Positions 1 through 9,850 are shown, counted from the first letter of the stretch. The stretch: 64,000 nt of DNA from Sulfitobacter sp. M39 (GCF_021735935.1 NZ_WMDZ01000001.1:1612001-1676000); one strand, 5' to 3'. Numbers and translations: made by a program. The notes: generated from the sequence alone by a model not told the origin.

Positions 1-1484
1 CGTATATCCTTGCCATTGACCAAGGCACCACCTCCACACGGGCCATCGTTTACGATGACACGATGACGTCGATTGCCAGCGCCCAGGAAGAATTCCCCCA
101 GCATTTTCCCCAGTCCGGCTGGGTTGAACATGATCCCGACGATCTGTGGCGCACGACGCAGGCGACTTGCCGCGGGGCCATCGACAAGGCAGAGATCAAG
201 GCAGGCGATATCGCCGCAATCGGTATTACCAACCAGCGCGAAACCGTCGTGGTCTGGGACAAGGCGACCGGCCGCCCGATTTATAACGCCATCGTCTGGC
301 AGGACCGCCGCACCGCTAGCCAGTGCCGCACCCTGCGCGATGCGGGCCACGAAGAGATGTTCACCGACCGCACCGGCCTGCTGCTGGACCCCTATTTCTC
401 GGGCACCAAGCTGGCTTGGATATTAGACAACGTCGAAGGTGCCCGCGACCGCGCCGCCAAGGGCGAGCTGCTGTTTGGCACTGTCGATTGCTTCTTGATC
501 TGGAAGCTCACCGGTGGGGCGTCCCATGCGACGGACGCCACCAACGCCGCGCGCACCATGCTGTATGACATCCGCAAAGGCCGGTGGAGCCGGTCGATCT
601 GTGACCTGCTCGACATCCCGATGGAGATGTTGCCAGAGGTCAAGAATTGCGCCGATGATTTCGGCCATACCGATGCGGATGTTCTGGGCGCTGCCGTGCC
701 GATCCACGGGGTCGCGGGCGACCAGCAGGCGGCCACGGTGGGGCAGGCGTGTTTCGAGCCGGGGATGCTTAAATCCACCTACGGCACGGGCTGTTTCGCG
801 CTGATGAACACGGGCGACACGCCGGTGCGGTCGGAAAACCGGCTGCTCACCACCATCGCCTATCAATTCGATGGCAAGCCGACGTACGCGCTGGAAGGTT
901 CGATCTTTGTCGCGGGGGCCGTGGTGCAATGGCTGCGCGATGGTTTGCAGATCATTCAAGACTCCGCCGAGACTCAAGGGCTAGCCGAACAGGCGGACCC
1001 GCATCAGAACGTGGTGCTGGTGCCCGCCTTTGTCGGGCTGGGTGCGCCCTATTGGAACCCCGATTGTCGCGGCGCGGTCTTCGGGCTGACCCGAGGCACG
1101 GGGCCCGCCGAAATGGCCCGCGCGGCGCTGGAAAGCGTCGGCTACCAGACACGCGACCTGCTTGAAGCGATGTCCGCCGACTGGAAAGCCGATGGCGTGC
1201 AGCCCACATTGCGCGTCGATGGCGGCATGTCTGCCAGCGACTGGACCATGCAATTCCTGTCCGACATCATCGCCGCCCCCGTTGACCGGCCCACGGTGCA
1301 TGAAACCACCGCCCTTGGGGTCGCGTGGCTTGCGGGGATGCACGCGGGCGTTTATCCTGATCAGGAACAGTTCGCGAAATCGTGGACACAGGAAACCCAA
1401 TTCACGCCGAAAATGGACGATGACCAGCGCGACGCGAAATATGCGCTCTGGAAAAAGGCCGTTGACGCGACCCTGAATTTTTAA
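1..1484 (+). CDS. glpK: Glycerol kinase (5'-truncated by window edge)
   Basis: Cytoplasmic FGGY-family kinase that phosphorylates glycerol to glycerol 3-phosphate with ATP. The first full codon is at position 3 and reads into the N-terminal phosphate-binding motif ([13 protein letters not shown]), so only about two residues of the start are missing. The middle holds the [13 protein letters not shown] segment and the C-terminal part the ATPase-domain loop [11 protein letters not shown], in the expected order for a protein of about 495 residues. It is followed after only 10 bp by fbp on the same strand, so the two are probably co-transcribed, linking glycerol entry to gluconeogenesis. Family assignment is secure; nothing can be said about its promoter. 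Confidence 0.96.
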   Translation, partial: YILAIDQGTTSTRAIVYDDTMTSIASAQEEFPQHFPQSGWVEHDPDDLWRTTQATCRGAIDKAEIKAGDIAAIGITNQRETVVVWDKATGRPIYNAIVWQDRRTASQCRTLRDAGHEEMFTDRTGLLLDPYFSGTKLAWILDNVEGARDRAAKGELLFGTVDCFLIWKLTGGASHATDATNAARTMLYDIRKGRWSRSICDLLDIPMEMLPEVKNCADDFGHTDADVLGAAVPIHGVAGDQQAATVGQACFEPGMLKSTYGTGCFALMNTGDTPVRSENRLLTTIAYQFDGKPTYALEGSIFVAGAVVQWLRDGLQIIQDSAETQGLAEQADPHQNVVLVPAFVGLGAPYWNPDCRGAVFGLTRGTGPAEMARAALESVGYQTRDLLEAMSADWKADGVQPTLRVDGGMSASDWTMQFLSDIIAAPVDRPTVHETTALGVAWLAGMHAGVYPDQEQFAKSWTQETQFTPKMDDDQRDAKYALWKKAVDATLNF

Positions 1485-1494
1485 GGAACTCCCC

Positions 1495-2478
1495 ATGACA
1501 GCCCCAACGCTTCGCCGGTATCTGACCCAAAACAGCTTTGACCCCGATCTGGTGTTTCTGCTGGAAGACATCGCCTCGGCGTCGCGACTGATCGCCGGTC
1601 TCGTGCGCCGTGGTGCCTTCGAGGGCAACCTTGGTGCCGCCGGAGAGATCAACGTGCAGGGCGAGGCGCAAAAGACGCTGGATATCATGGCCAATGATGT
1701 GTTCGAGCGGGAGTGTGCCAACAGCCCGCGTGTCGCCGCACTTGTGTCGGAAGAGGTGGAAGAGGTCACTTGGCTGAAAGAGCCGCAAAAGGGCGACTAC
1801 CTGCTGTATTTCGATCCGCTGGACGGGTCGTCGAACCTTGATGTGAACCTGTCGGTGGGGTCGATCTTCTCGGTCATGCAGGTGCAGGCCGATGGTGACC
1901 GCAACGTGCTGCATAACGGCCGCAACCAGATTTGCGCAGGCTATGCGATCTACGGCCCCTCGACCATGTTTGTGGTGACCAAGGGCGACGAGGTGGCAGG
2001 CTTCAGCAGCGATCCGGACACCGGCGAATTCAGCCTGACGCACCCCAAAATGACCGTGCCCGCCGAGACCTCGGAATATGCGATCAACACGTCACGCGCA
2101 CGCTATTGGTATGCCCCCGTCAGCCGCTATGTGGACGAGGCCGTCGCGGGCAAGGAAGGCCCCCGTGGCCGGTCGTTCAACATGCGCTGGACCGCGTCCA
2201 TGGTCGCGGATGTGCACCGTATCCTCACGCGTGGCGGCGTCTTTCTGTACCCCGCTGACAGCAACAACCAGAAGACCGGCGGCAAGCTGCGTCTGATGTA
2301 CGAGGCGAACCCGATGGCGATGGTAATCGAAGCCGCAGGCGGTGCTGCGTCGACAGGGCAGGGCGCGATTATGGATGTCGCCCCCACGGCACCGCACCAG
2401 CGCGTTCCGGTGATCCTTGGCTCGCGCGACGAGGTTGCCGTGCTTGACAGCTACCACAAAGACGCCGCTGACAGCTAA
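1495..2478 (+). CDS. fbp: Fructose-1,6-bisphosphatase class I
   Basis: Hydrolyses fructose 1,6-bisphosphate to fructose 6-phosphate, the committing step of gluconeogenesis. The 327-residue protein carries the class I metal-site signature DPLDGSSNLDVN near residues 107-118 and the C-terminal sugar-phosphate region around the KTGGKLRLMYE segment. Length and motif order fit the family. The start ATG is preceded by AAGGAACTCCCC, a good ribosome binding site. It lies between glpK (10 bp upstream) and an iron-type alcohol dehydrogenase whose start is 5 bp past its stop, so all three look like one operon. No cbb genes are nearby, so a gluconeogenic role is more likely than a Calvin-cycle one. Confidence 0.95.
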   Translation: MTAPTLRRYLTQNSFDPDLVFLLEDIASASRLIAGLVRRGAFEGNLGAAGEINVQGEAQKTLDIMANDVFERECANSPRVAALVSEEVEEVTWLKEPQKGDYLLYFDPLDGSSNLDVNLSVGSIFSVMQVQADGDRNVLHNGRNQICAGYAIYGPSTMFVVTKGDEVAGFSSDPDTGEFSLTHPKMTVPAETSEYAINTSRARYWYAPVSRYVDEAVAGKEGPRGRSFNMRWTASMVADVHRILTRGGVFLYPADSNNQKTGGKLRLMYEANPMAMVIEAAGGAASTGQGAIMDVAPTAPHQRVPVILGSRDEVAVLDSYHKDAADS

Positions 2479-2482
2479 GCCG

Positions 2483-3616
2483 ATGTTTTCGTTCTTCTCT
2501 CCGCAAGCGCTGCATTTCGGGCGTGGACAGGCCGCGCAGACGGCCACGCTGGCCGCTGGCTTTGGGACGCATGTGCTGATCGTGCATGGGTCAAACGCTG
2601 CACGTGCCGCTTGGTTGGTCGAGGATTGCCGCGCGGCGGGCCTGTCGGTTACCAGTGAAAGCTGCGGGTCCGAGCCGAGCCTGCCAGCGCTGGAAGCAGC
2701 TCTCGCCCGGGTTTCCGCAGATCGGCCGGATGTGGTTGTAGCACTTGGCGGCGGATCGGTGATCGACTTTGCCAAGGCGCTCGCGGCGCTGATCCCCTGC
2801 GCGGGGGCACCTTTGGAGTACCTTGAAGGGGTGGGGGGCGGCAAAGCCCTCGACACCGCGCCTCTGCCGATGATTGCCCTGCCGACCACGGCGGGCACGG
2901 GGGCTGAGGTCACCAAGAATGCTGTGATCGCTGTGCCGGAACATGGGGTCAAGGTCAGCCTGCGTGACGCGCGGATGATCCCCAACATCGCGATCGTGGA
3001 TGCGGCCCTGATGCAGGGCGCACCGCGCCATGTGACACTCGCGGCAGGGTTGGATGCGGTGACGCAGGTGATCGAACCTTACCTGTCGGTCAAGGCGACA
3101 CCGATGACGGATGCGCTGTGTCAGGCGGCGATCCCCAAAGGGCTGGCTGCGCTGCGTGCCGTGGTTGAACAAGACGCAGCGGAAGCGTGGGACGATATGG
3201 CTTGGGTCAGCACCTGCGGCGGCTTGGCCTTGGCGAATGCGGGGCTGGGGGCGGTGCATGGTTTTGCGGGTGTGATCGGCGGCCAGACCGGTGCCCCCCA
3301 CGGAGAGATTTGCGGCGCGCTTTTGCCCGCGGTGCTGGCGTCTCATTTGGAAAAGGCAGAGGCAGGCACGCAGGTCCACACGCGCCTGATGTGGGTGCTT
3401 GGCCTGATCGACAGCGCCTTCGACGTCGAAGATGGGGGAGGGATCACCGCCTTGCGCGATTGGTCCCGTCAGATGGGGCTGCGGACATTGACCGAGATGG
3501 GGCTGAACCCCGAGGATCACGCAGAGGTCGCACGCTTGTCCGCCGGTGCATCCTCGATGAAGGGCACGCCCTTTGCGCTGACGCAGGACGAGCTGATCGC
3601 CATCCTGCGCGCCTGA
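2483..3616 (+). CDS. Iron-containing alcohol dehydrogenase
   Basis: A 377-residue NAD(P)-dependent group III (iron-type) alcohol dehydrogenase. It shows the dinucleotide-binding GGGSVIDFAKALA segment near residue 90, the PTTAGTGAEVT loop, and the C-terminal metal-binding region with histidines in GAVHGFAGVIGG and GAPHGEICGALLP. The ATG at 2483 is chosen because homology begins there (FSPQALHFGRGQ); an upstream in-frame ATG at 2417 would overlap fbp by 60 bp. The physiological substrate cannot be told from sequence. Position behind glpK and fbp suggests a role in short-chain alcohol or aldehyde metabolism linked to glycerol or C3 use, which is inference. Confidence 0.9.
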   Translation: MFSFFSPQALHFGRGQAAQTATLAAGFGTHVLIVHGSNAARAAWLVEDCRAAGLSVTSESCGSEPSLPALEAALARVSADRPDVVVALGGGSVIDFAKALAALIPCAGAPLEYLEGVGGGKALDTAPLPMIALPTTAGTGAEVTKNAVIAVPEHGVKVSLRDARMIPNIAIVDAALMQGAPRHVTLAAGLDAVTQVIEPYLSVKATPMTDALCQAAIPKGLAALRAVVEQDAAEAWDDMAWVSTCGGLALANAGLGAVHGFAGVIGGQTGAPHGEICGALLPAVLASHLEKAEAGTQVHTRLMWVLGLIDSAFDVEDGGGITALRDWSRQMGLRTLTEMGLNPEDHAEVARLSAGASSMKGTPFALTQDELIAILRA

Positions 3617-3632
3617 CGCCTGTCGGGGCGGG

Positions 3633-4454
3633 TTACAGCCCCAGCGATTTGCGCAGCATGTTCAGCGCCACGAGGATCAGGAAGACCGCGAACACCCGTT
3701 TCAACGGTTTCGGGTCCATCGCATGGGCCAGTCTAACCCCCAGCGGCGCGGTGATCAGCGTCATGGCGATGACAATGGCAAAGGTGGGCAGGTTCACCGC
3801 CCCCACCGTCAGCGGCGGGCTGTTGGGCGCGGCATCAACCAGCAGGAACCCGATGACAGAGGGCACGGCGATCAGCACGCCAAACCCCGCAGCCGTCGCC
3901 ACGGCACGGTGGATCGGCACGTTGAACAGGCTCATCAGTGGCACGCCAAAGCTGCCCCCGCCGATCCCCATCAGTACCGATAGAAACCCGACAGAGGGTG
4001 ATAGCGCCGCGCGCGCGGCCCCACGGGGCATCGCCTGTCCCAAGCGCCAATGCGCCCGCCCAAAAGCCATATAAAGCCCGACGACCAGCGCCAGCCCTCC
4101 AAAGATGCCCTGCAAGACGCTCGTGCGCAGCTGTGCCACCACCAGCATCCCGATGATGGCCCCGATCACGATCCCCGGTGCCCATGTCTTGAGGATCGCC
4201 CAATCGACTGCGCCCTTTTTATTGTGGCTGTGCACCGACCGCAGCGAGGTCACGATGATAGTCGCCAGCGAGGTCGCCAGACACATCTGCATAAGTTGCG
4301 GGCTATCATAGCCAAGCGCTTGGAACGCATAGAAGAACGCAGGCACCAAGACGATGCCGCCCCCTACACCCAGCAGCCCCGCCAGCACACCGGCAAAGGC
4401 ACCGATGGCCATGATCATAAGGACAATCTGCAGAAGGAGAGTGGGGTCTTGCAT
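3633..4454 (-). CDS. TSUP-family (TauE/SafE) membrane permease
   Basis: A 273-residue polytopic inner-membrane protein of the sulfite exporter TauE/SafE family. The glycine-rich N-terminal repeat (GVLAGLLGVGGGIVLVPAFF) is typical, and the second half repeats it as SVLMGIGGGSFGVPLMSL, giving the internal duplication seen in the family. Members move sulfite, sulfoacetate or other small organic anions outward; the substrate here is not known. The start MQDPTLLL at 4454 is used because the upstream in-frame extension is arginine-rich and unlike the family. It faces the alcohol dehydrogenase tail to tail. Confidence 0.87.
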   Translation of the reverse strand: MQDPTLLLQIVLMIMAIGAFAGVLAGLLGVGGGIVLVPAFFYAFQALGYDSPQLMQMCLATSLATIIVTSLRSVHSHNKKGAVDWAILKTWAPGIVIGAIIGMLVVAQLRTSVLQGIFGGLALVVGLYMAFGRAHWRLGQAMPRGAARAALSPSVGFLSVLMGIGGGSFGVPLMSLFNVPIHRAVATAAGFGVLIAVPSVIGFLLVDAAPNSPPLTVGAVNLPTFAIVIAMTLITAPLGVRLAHAMDPKPLKRVFAVFLILVALNMLRKSLGL

Positions 4455-4491
4455 GGGGGCGATCCTGAATGTCGTGCGGTTGCCCCCGTTG

Positions 4492-5505
4492 CTATACCGC
4501 TTCTTGCGCCTCGGCCAGTGTCTGCATCGCATCCAGCGCCTCTAGCAGGACCTGACGGTCGGCACCGGGGCGGGAGGCTTGCTCGGACAGGGTGCGCCGC
4601 CAGACCCGTGCGCCGGTGCGACCGGAAAAGAGCCCCATCATATGGCGGGTGATCTGGTTCAGCTTGCCCCCGCCGTCGATATGCGCGTCGATATAGGGCA
4701 GCATCTGCGCCACGACATCCTCGGGCGCGGTGTCTGCGCCGGTGCCGTAAATGCGGCGATCCGCCTGCGCCAGAATATCGGTCGGGTTGTGATAGGCGCT
4801 GCGCCCGATCATCACGCCATCCAAACCGGCGTCCAGAAACGCCTCTGCCTGATCAAGCGAGCTGATACCCCCGTTCACCGAGATATGCAGGTTCGGGAAC
4901 AGCCCCTTCATCCGGTGCACCAGTTCGTAGTCCAAGGGGGGAATGTCGCGGTTTTCCTTGGGGCTAAGCCCCTGCAGCCAAGCTTTGCGCGCGTGGATTG
5001 TCACCCGCTCACAGCCCGCGCCGACGATCTGCGCCAGAAACTCGGGCAGCACCTCGGCGGGGTTCTGGTCATCCACGCCGATCCGGCATTTGACAGTCAC
5101 GTCCACATCCACCGCGCGCCGCATCGCCGCGACGGATTTCGCCACCAGCGCCGGTTGCTCCATCAGCACCGCGCCAAAACAGCCCGATTGCACGCGATCC
5201 GACGGGCAGCCGACGTTCAGGTTGATCTCGTCATACCCCGCCTGCGCCCCGATCCGCGCCGCCTCTGCCAGCTCGTCCGGGTCAGACCCGCCAAGCTGCA
5301 AGGCCACGGGGTGTTCAGAGGTGTCATGATCCAGCAAATGCAACGCGCCGCCCCGTACCAAGGCAGGCGAGGTCACCATTTCGGTATACAGCAACGTCTG
5401 CTTGGAAAACAGCCGATGCATGTAGCGACAATGCCGGTCGGTCCAATCCATCATGGGGGCCACGCTCAGGCGGGCGGCGCGGGTGAGATCGGATCTATGT
5501 CCCAT
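4492..5505 (-). CDS. dusA: tRNA-dihydrouridine(20/20a) synthase DusA
   Basis: FMN-dependent enzyme that reduces uridine 20/20a in the D-loop of tRNAs. The 337-residue protein opens with the SVAPMMDWTDRHCRYMHR segment specific to DusA, followed by the catalytic region NLNVGCPSDRVQSGCFGAVLM (active-site Cys in NVGCPS), the KCRIGVDD segment, the HARKAW loop and the VNGGI/VMIGRSAYHNP phosphate-binding end. The order and length are normal. It is transcribed leftward towards the TSUP gene with a short gap; they may share a transcript, but the functions are not related. Confidence 0.95.
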   Translation of the reverse strand: MGHRSDLTRAARLSVAPMMDWTDRHCRYMHRLFSKQTLLYTEMVTSPALVRGGALHLLDHDTSEHPVALQLGGSDPDELAEAARIGAQAGYDEINLNVGCPSDRVQSGCFGAVLMEQPALVAKSVAAMRRAVDVDVTVKCRIGVDDQNPAEVLPEFLAQIVGAGCERVTIHARKAWLQGLSPKENRDIPPLDYELVHRMKGLFPNLHISVNGGISSLDQAEAFLDAGLDGVMIGRSAYHNPTDILAQADRRIYGTGADTAPEDVVAQMLPYIDAHIDGGGKLNQITRHMMGLFSGRTGARVWRRTLSEQASRPGADRQVLLEALDAMQTLAEAQEAV

Positions 5506-5791
5506 GATGGTCTAAGCCTTATCGTCTATCGAGCTGGAAATATGGGGGTTCGGAAGGGTCAATGCTATAGCGGGGCGGGCATGGCAAGGGGCAGGGGGGC
5601 GATATCACGCGCCTGTTGTCTGCCTAAATCCGCGGCATTGGGCCGGAATGTGCAGGGCTTGATACGTTTATTACCCTGATTTTGCCCAAATACTGCCATA
5701 TCTTAACACTTATATCACACTGTCGGAGCCAAACTACCGACAGGCGACCGAGAATCGAATCGACCGGCGCACAAATTGAACGACCCGAGAG

Positions 5792-6010
5792 ATGGCAGAG
5801 ATGAACATGACAGATACAGCGCAAGACCCGCAGACCAATATCCTTCGCTTCGTGCCCGCAGCGGCGACGTGGCGATGCGTGACCGTGGCGCAGCACTTTG
5901 GCGCGACCCCCGTGGTGCCAGCGGCGAATGACAATTACGCCCCGCAAGATCACGAAGGGGCGCAGACCAGCAGCGAAATGCTTGAGTTCTTGTACCGCGT
6001 GGCCCGCTGA
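5792..6010 (+). CDS. Small hypothetical protein (72 aa)
   Basis: A short soluble protein with no recognised domain. It contains a TWRCVTVAQHFGATPVVPAANDNYAP stretch in two parts (a Val/Ala-rich middle and an ANDNYAP motif) and ends LEFLYRVAR. Alternative in-frame ATGs lie at 5801 and 5807, and the GAGAG immediately upstream fits the first or second. Codon use looks like the neighbours. Similar short ANDN-containing proteins are familiar from Rhodobacterales genomes, but no function is known. It stands alone between dusA and DUF1289, both on the other strand. Confidence 0.55.
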   Translation: MAEMNMTDTAQDPQTNILRFVPAAATWRCVTVAQHFGATPVVPAANDNYAPQDHEGAQTSSEMLEFLYRVAR

Positions 6011-6051
6011 ATCCTCATCAACGGTCCAGTCGGCCCAGGCGGTTCGCCAGA

Positions 6052-6294
6052 TCAGCCGGTGATGTCGCGCTTGAGCCGCGCAGAGCGTCCACCACGCCGC
6101 TTGCTCAGCGATCCCGCCCGCGATGGCAGCTCTGCCATGATGCTGCGGCGCCTTTCCGGCGTCATACGCGACCACGCGCCGATCTCGTCAATGGATCGGT
6201 AACACCCTGTGCACAGGCGCGTCTCGGGATGCACCACGCACAGCTTCACGCAGGGGCTTTCGACTTCGTTCCGCTTCCAGATCTCGTCACTCAT
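6052..6294 (-). CDS. DUF1289 domain-containing protein
   Basis: An 80-residue protein with the compact DUF1289 cysteine motif: ESPCVKLCVVHP then LCTGCYRSIDEIGAW, i.e. two CxxxC/CxxC pairs that probably bind a metal, followed by a basic C-terminal tail (KRRGGRSARLKR). The start at 6294 is preferred to an in-frame ATG at 6318 because a GAGG sits about 8 bases upstream. Its function is not established. It lies just downstream of ruvX and ccmI on the same strand and could end that transcript. Confidence 0.82.
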   Translation of the reverse strand: MSDEIWKRNEVESPCVKLCVVHPETRLCTGCYRSIDEIGAWSRMTPERRRSIMAELPSRAGSLSKRRGGRSARLKRDITG

Positions 6295-6328
6295 CGCTTT
6301 ATCCTCGTGCTGTCGCACTTATCTGGCT

Positions 6329-6814
6329 TCAGGCCGACGCGCCCTGCGCCTTGATCACACGCAAACGGTCCAGCACCCCTTGCAGAATATAGCCCGCGGC
6401 CACGTGGTCGATCACCTCGGCGCGGCGACGACGCGATGTATCGGCCTCCAGCAGCGCACGTTCCGCGGCGACCGTGCTCAGCCGTTCGTCCCAGAACCCG
6501 ATGGGAATATCCCCCAACCGGTCAAAGTTCCGCGCAAAGGCCCGTGTCGATTGACAGCGCGCCCCTTCCGATCCGTCCATATTGCGCGGCAGGCCCAGCA
6601 CCACCCCGCCGATCCCGCGGGCGGCAATGATCTCTGACAGGCGGGCGGCATCAACCCCGAATTTCTTGCGGCGCACGGTTTCCAGCGGGGTGGCGATCGA
6701 CAGAAAACTGTCGCTGACCGCAACGCCGATGGTCTTTTCCCCAAGGTCCAACCCGATCAACGCCTGCATCGGTCGCAGGGCGGCGGCGAAGTCTGTTATG
6801 TCGTCATAGATCAT
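6329..6814 (-). CDS. ruvX: Putative pre-16S rRNA nuclease / Holliday junction resolvase YqgF (RuvX)
   Basis: A 161-residue RNase H-fold protein of the YqgF family, linked in other bacteria to 5'-end maturation of 16S rRNA and to resolvase-like activity. Visible motifs are the first beta strand with catalytic Asp in LIGLDLGEKTIGVAV, the VVLGLPRNMDGSEG loop, the WDERLSTV segment (catalytic Glu), and the C-terminal IDHVAAGYILQ with the last acidic residue. Its ATG overlaps the ccmI stop by 4 bp, so it is translationally coupled to ccmI. Confidence 0.93.
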   Translation of the reverse strand: MIYDDITDFAAALRPMQALIGLDLGEKTIGVAVSDSFLSIATPLETVRRKKFGVDAARLSEIIAARGIGGVVLGLPRNMDGSEGARCQSTRAFARNFDRLGDIPIGFWDERLSTVAAERALLEADTSRRRRAEVIDHVAAGYILQGVLDRLRVIKAQGASA

Positions 6815-8037
6815 TCGGTCACCCCGGCGCGTTCGCCCGCGCGTTGAATATCATCCATCGCGGCGGGGTCATCGGCAAAGACCTCTACCGCATTCTCGTA
6901 AATCGCCCGTGCCCGCGCGGTTTCCCCCAGCACGCCAAGCGAAGAGATCAACCGCGCCCAATCCTCGACCGGCCCGCCCTGGCTGGCAAGCCGCGACGAC
7001 AGGCTTTCGACCATACCGCCGATCATCTCCATCCGTTCGGCAGGGGTCATATCCTGCGCCGCGTCGATATCCTCGGCCGAGGGGCCGCGCAGCGCGCCGC
7101 TGCCAATCTCGGGCACGGTATAGTCCACACCGGCCATGGTGGCGATAGGGGTGATCTGCGCCAGGATAGGGGCGATCCACGGGGCATCCTCGGGGCCGCG
7201 GCGCAGCAACCCGTCCCACATGCGGAACGCCAGATCAGGGCGCCCGGTTTGAACCAGCATGAGCCCCCAATAATACCGCGCCGTGCCGTTTTCGACATCA
7301 CGGGTCAGCACCGCACGCAACACCGCTTCTGCCTCGGGCGAGACATAGCCCCCCGCCGCCATCACCAGCAGTTCCGCATAGCCCGACACGTCGTCAATCG
7401 AGGCCTCCGCCCCCTTGAGGCGCACAACCTTGCCCTGCGCGGCGGCAGCGGCGGCATAGTTGCCAACGCGCGCCTCGTTCTGGGCCAGCAGGACATGGCC
7501 TTGCACATCATCGGGTCGCGCGGCAACCGTTTCGCGCAGGCGGGTCAGCAGCGCTTCATATTCGGGGCTGAGCTCGGGCGGCAGATCGGCGGCGGGCAGC
7601 TCTGCTTCGGCGGTGGCCTGATCGGGGCGGTTCCGGCGCATGTCTTCGGCCCGCGCGATACGGTCCTGCAGCGCCAGATCGCCGTACCCCGGCGCACCCA
7701 ACTGCCAGTAGAGCCCAAGGCTCCCGCCTAGCAAGACCAGCGCGATCGCCGCGATGACGATAGGGGACGGCGTGCCATTCGCGGCGGGAATATTTTGTCC
7801 GGCAGCATCCGCGGCCAGAATGCGGCGCGAGATTTCGGTGCGCACGCGGATGGCGTCGGCTTCGGGCAGCACCCCGCGCGCGACATCGCGTTCAACCTCG
7901 GCCAGCTGGTCGCGATAGACCTGCACATCATGGGCGGCACCGGTCTCGGCAGGCGCGCTGGCCCCACGGGTCAGGGCACGCGCCAGCAACACGGTCACAA
8001 GGGCGGCACCGGCGGCGGCGATGATCCAGAAACTCAT
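6811..8037 (-). CDS. ccmI: c-type cytochrome biogenesis protein CcmI
   Basis: Membrane-anchored TPR protein that presents apocytochrome c to the System I heme ligation machinery. The 408-residue protein starts with a transmembrane helix (FWIIAAAGAALVTVLLARAL), then the characteristic VYRDQLAEVERDVARG helix, a second membrane helix near residues 90-112 (PIVIAAIALVLLGGSLGLYW), and periplasmic TPR-type repeats to the end. It is separated by about 28 kb from the ccmABCDG cluster at 36.5 kb, and no ccmF or ccmH lies in the window. The upstream 234-bp divergent region towards soxB should hold its promoter. Confidence 0.93.
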   Translation of the reverse strand: MSFWIIAAAGAALVTVLLARALTRGASAPAETGAAHDVQVYRDQLAEVERDVARGVLPEADAIRVRTEISRRILAADAAGQNIPAANGTPSPIVIAAIALVLLGGSLGLYWQLGAPGYGDLALQDRIARAEDMRRNRPDQATAEAELPAADLPPELSPEYEALLTRLRETVAARPDDVQGHVLLAQNEARVGNYAAAAAAQGKVVRLKGAEASIDDVSGYAELLVMAAGGYVSPEAEAVLRAVLTRDVENGTARYYWGLMLVQTGRPDLAFRMWDGLLRRGPEDAPWIAPILAQITPIATMAGVDYTVPEIGSGALRGPSAEDIDAAQDMTPAERMEMIGGMVESLSSRLASQGGPVEDWARLISSLGVLGETARARAIYENAVEVFADDPAAMDDIQRAGERAGVTE

Positions 8038-8271
8038 AAAGATGCGGTCCAGTAATTATAGCTGCTGCACACCTAACCGCTGCGGCGACGTGACAAAAGA
8101 GGCCATATTGCTGCACCTTGTCGCGGCGGCGGCTTGGTTTTTGCCAGATTGCGGCGGATGTCGTAAAACTGTTAAGGAATGCCGCGCCGGGTATCCTCTT
8201 TTTCGCCCGAAGACCCAGAAAGAAGCCAAGCCTACGCCACGGCGTACGAATCTTTGCCGGAGACCGCTTTC

Positions 8272-9516
8272 ATGAAGAAATACTCAGCCTTTGCCGTCGC
8301 CCGCGAAGCCCTGCGCCATCATACCGGCTGGCAGCGGGCCTGGCGCGATGCGCAGCCGAAGAAACGCTATGACGTGATCATCGTCGGGGCTGGGGGGCAT
8401 GGTCTGGCGACGGCCTACTACTTGGGTAAAAACTTCGGCATCACCAATGTCGCGATTTTGGAAAAAGGCTGGCTTGGCGGCGGCAACACGGGCCGCAACA
8501 CCACGATCATCCGGTCCAACTACCTGCAAGACCCCTCCGCCGCGATCTATGAAAAGGCGCGCTCGCTTTACGAGACGATGAGCCAGGATCTCAACTATAA
8601 CGTCATGTTCAGCCCGCGCGGCGTGATCATGCTGGCGCAGACCCAGCACGAGGTGCGCGGCTACCTGCGCACGGCCCACGCCAACGCGCTGCAGGGCGTG
8701 CAGACCGAATTCATCGGGCCGGAGAAGGTCAAAGAACTGGTGCCGATCATTAATATCGACGGGCCACGCTATCCGGTTCTGGGCGGGCTTTGGCAGCGCC
8801 GTGGCGGCACGGCACGCCATGATGCTGTGGCCTGGGGCTATGCGCGGGCCTGTTCCGATATGGGCATGGACGTGATCCAGAAATGCGAGGTCACCGGCAT
8901 ACGTCAGGAAAACGGCAAGGTCACGGGCGTGTCGACCAACCGTGGCGATATCGACTGTGACAAGCTGGGCATGGTGGTCGCCGGCCACTCTGGCCATCTG
9001 GCCGATATGGCGGGTTTCCGTCTCCCGATCGAATCCGTCGCCCTGCAAGCGCTGGTGTCAGAGCCGATCAAACCCTGCATGGATGTGGTGGTCATGGCCA
9101 ATACGGTGCATGGCTACATGAGCCAGTCCGACAAGGGCGAGATGGTGATCGGCGGCGGCACGGATGGCTATAACAACTACACCCAACGCGGCTCTTTCCA
9201 TCATATCGAGGAAACGGTGCGCGCCTTGGTAGAGACCTTCCCGATGGTGTCCCGTCTCAAGATGTTGCGCCAATGGGGCGGCATCGTGGATGTGACGGGC
9301 GACCGCTCTCCGATCCTGTCCAAAACGCCGGTCGACGGCGTTTTCGTCAACTGTGGCTGGGGCACCGGTGGGTTCAAGGCGATCCCCGGTTCGGGCTGGG
9401 CCATGGCCGAGCTGATGGCCAAGGGACGGTCGCCGCTTACGGACGCCTTCGGCCTGAACCGGTTCCAGGAAGGGCGGTTCATCGACGAATCCGTGGCCGC
9501 CGGGGTGGCGCATTGA
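8272..9516 (+). CDS. soxB: Sarcosine oxidase subunit beta
   Basis: Catalytic flavin subunit of heterotetrameric sarcosine oxidase, which demethylates sarcosine to glycine, producing H2O2 and, with tetrahydrofolate, 5,10-methylene-THF. The 414-residue DAO-family protein has the FAD-binding DVIIVGAGGHGLATAYYLG segment near residue 36, the GGNTGRNTTIIRSNYL loop, and the GGIVDVTGDRSPI segment before a glycine-rich C-terminal end. The start MKKYSAFAV at 8272 matches known beta subunits; a longer in-frame start at 8179 adds non-homologous sequence. It is first in a locus that continues with soxD, soxA and soxG, but a terminator intervenes at 9879-9911. Confidence 0.95.
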   Translation: MKKYSAFAVAREALRHHTGWQRAWRDAQPKKRYDVIIVGAGGHGLATAYYLGKNFGITNVAILEKGWLGGGNTGRNTTIIRSNYLQDPSAAIYEKARSLYETMSQDLNYNVMFSPRGVIMLAQTQHEVRGYLRTAHANALQGVQTEFIGPEKVKELVPIINIDGPRYPVLGGLWQRRGGTARHDAVAWGYARACSDMGMDVIQKCEVTGIRQENGKVTGVSTNRGDIDCDKLGMVVAGHSGHLADMAGFRLPIESVALQALVSEPIKPCMDVVVMANTVHGYMSQSDKGEMVIGGGTDGYNNYTQRGSFHHIEETVRALVETFPMVSRLKMLRQWGGIVDVTGDRSPILSKTPVDGVFVNCGWGTGGFKAIPGSGWAMAELMAKGRSPLTDAFGLNRFQEGRFIDESVAAGVAH

Positions 9517-9613
9517 CCGGCGCGCGGAAACCTGCCCGCCCGGTCGGGCTGTGGAACTTTTTGCCTGTGAACGGGGTTTGCACTTCATATCAAGTTTATG
9601 AAGGACCATTCCC

Positions 9614-9850
9614 ATGGCTACGCCTGACAACAACCAAGCGCCACACACCACCGTCAACAAAACCAGCGGCACCGGATCGGGGATCGTCATCGGCGTTCTC
9701 GTCGTTCTGGTCCTTGGCTTCGGCTTTTACTTCTTCGCTGGTGGCAACCCGATGGACGACTCTGGCGACATCAACGTCAATGTCGAAGGGGCGGCCGATG
9801 GTGCTGCCGATGCCGTTGAAGGCGCGGCCGAGGAAGCAACCGGCAACTAA
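9614..9850 (+). CDS. Small single-pass membrane protein inside the sarcosine oxidase locus
   Basis: A 78-residue protein with a Thr/Asn-rich N-terminus, one hydrophobic segment (about residues 24-43, IVIGVLVVLVLGFGFYFFAG) and an acidic Ala/Glu-rich tail. AAGGA lies 8 bases before the ATG. No family is recognised. It sits 97 bp after soxB and is followed by a strong intrinsic terminator before soxD. Whether it has anything to do with sarcosine oxidation is unknown; its position between subunit genes is unusual, since soxB, soxD, soxA and soxG are normally contiguous. Confidence 0.7.
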   Translation: MATPDNNQAPHTTVNKTSGTGSGIVIGVLVVLVLGFGFYFFAGGNPMDDSGDINVNVEGAADGAADAVEGAAEEATGN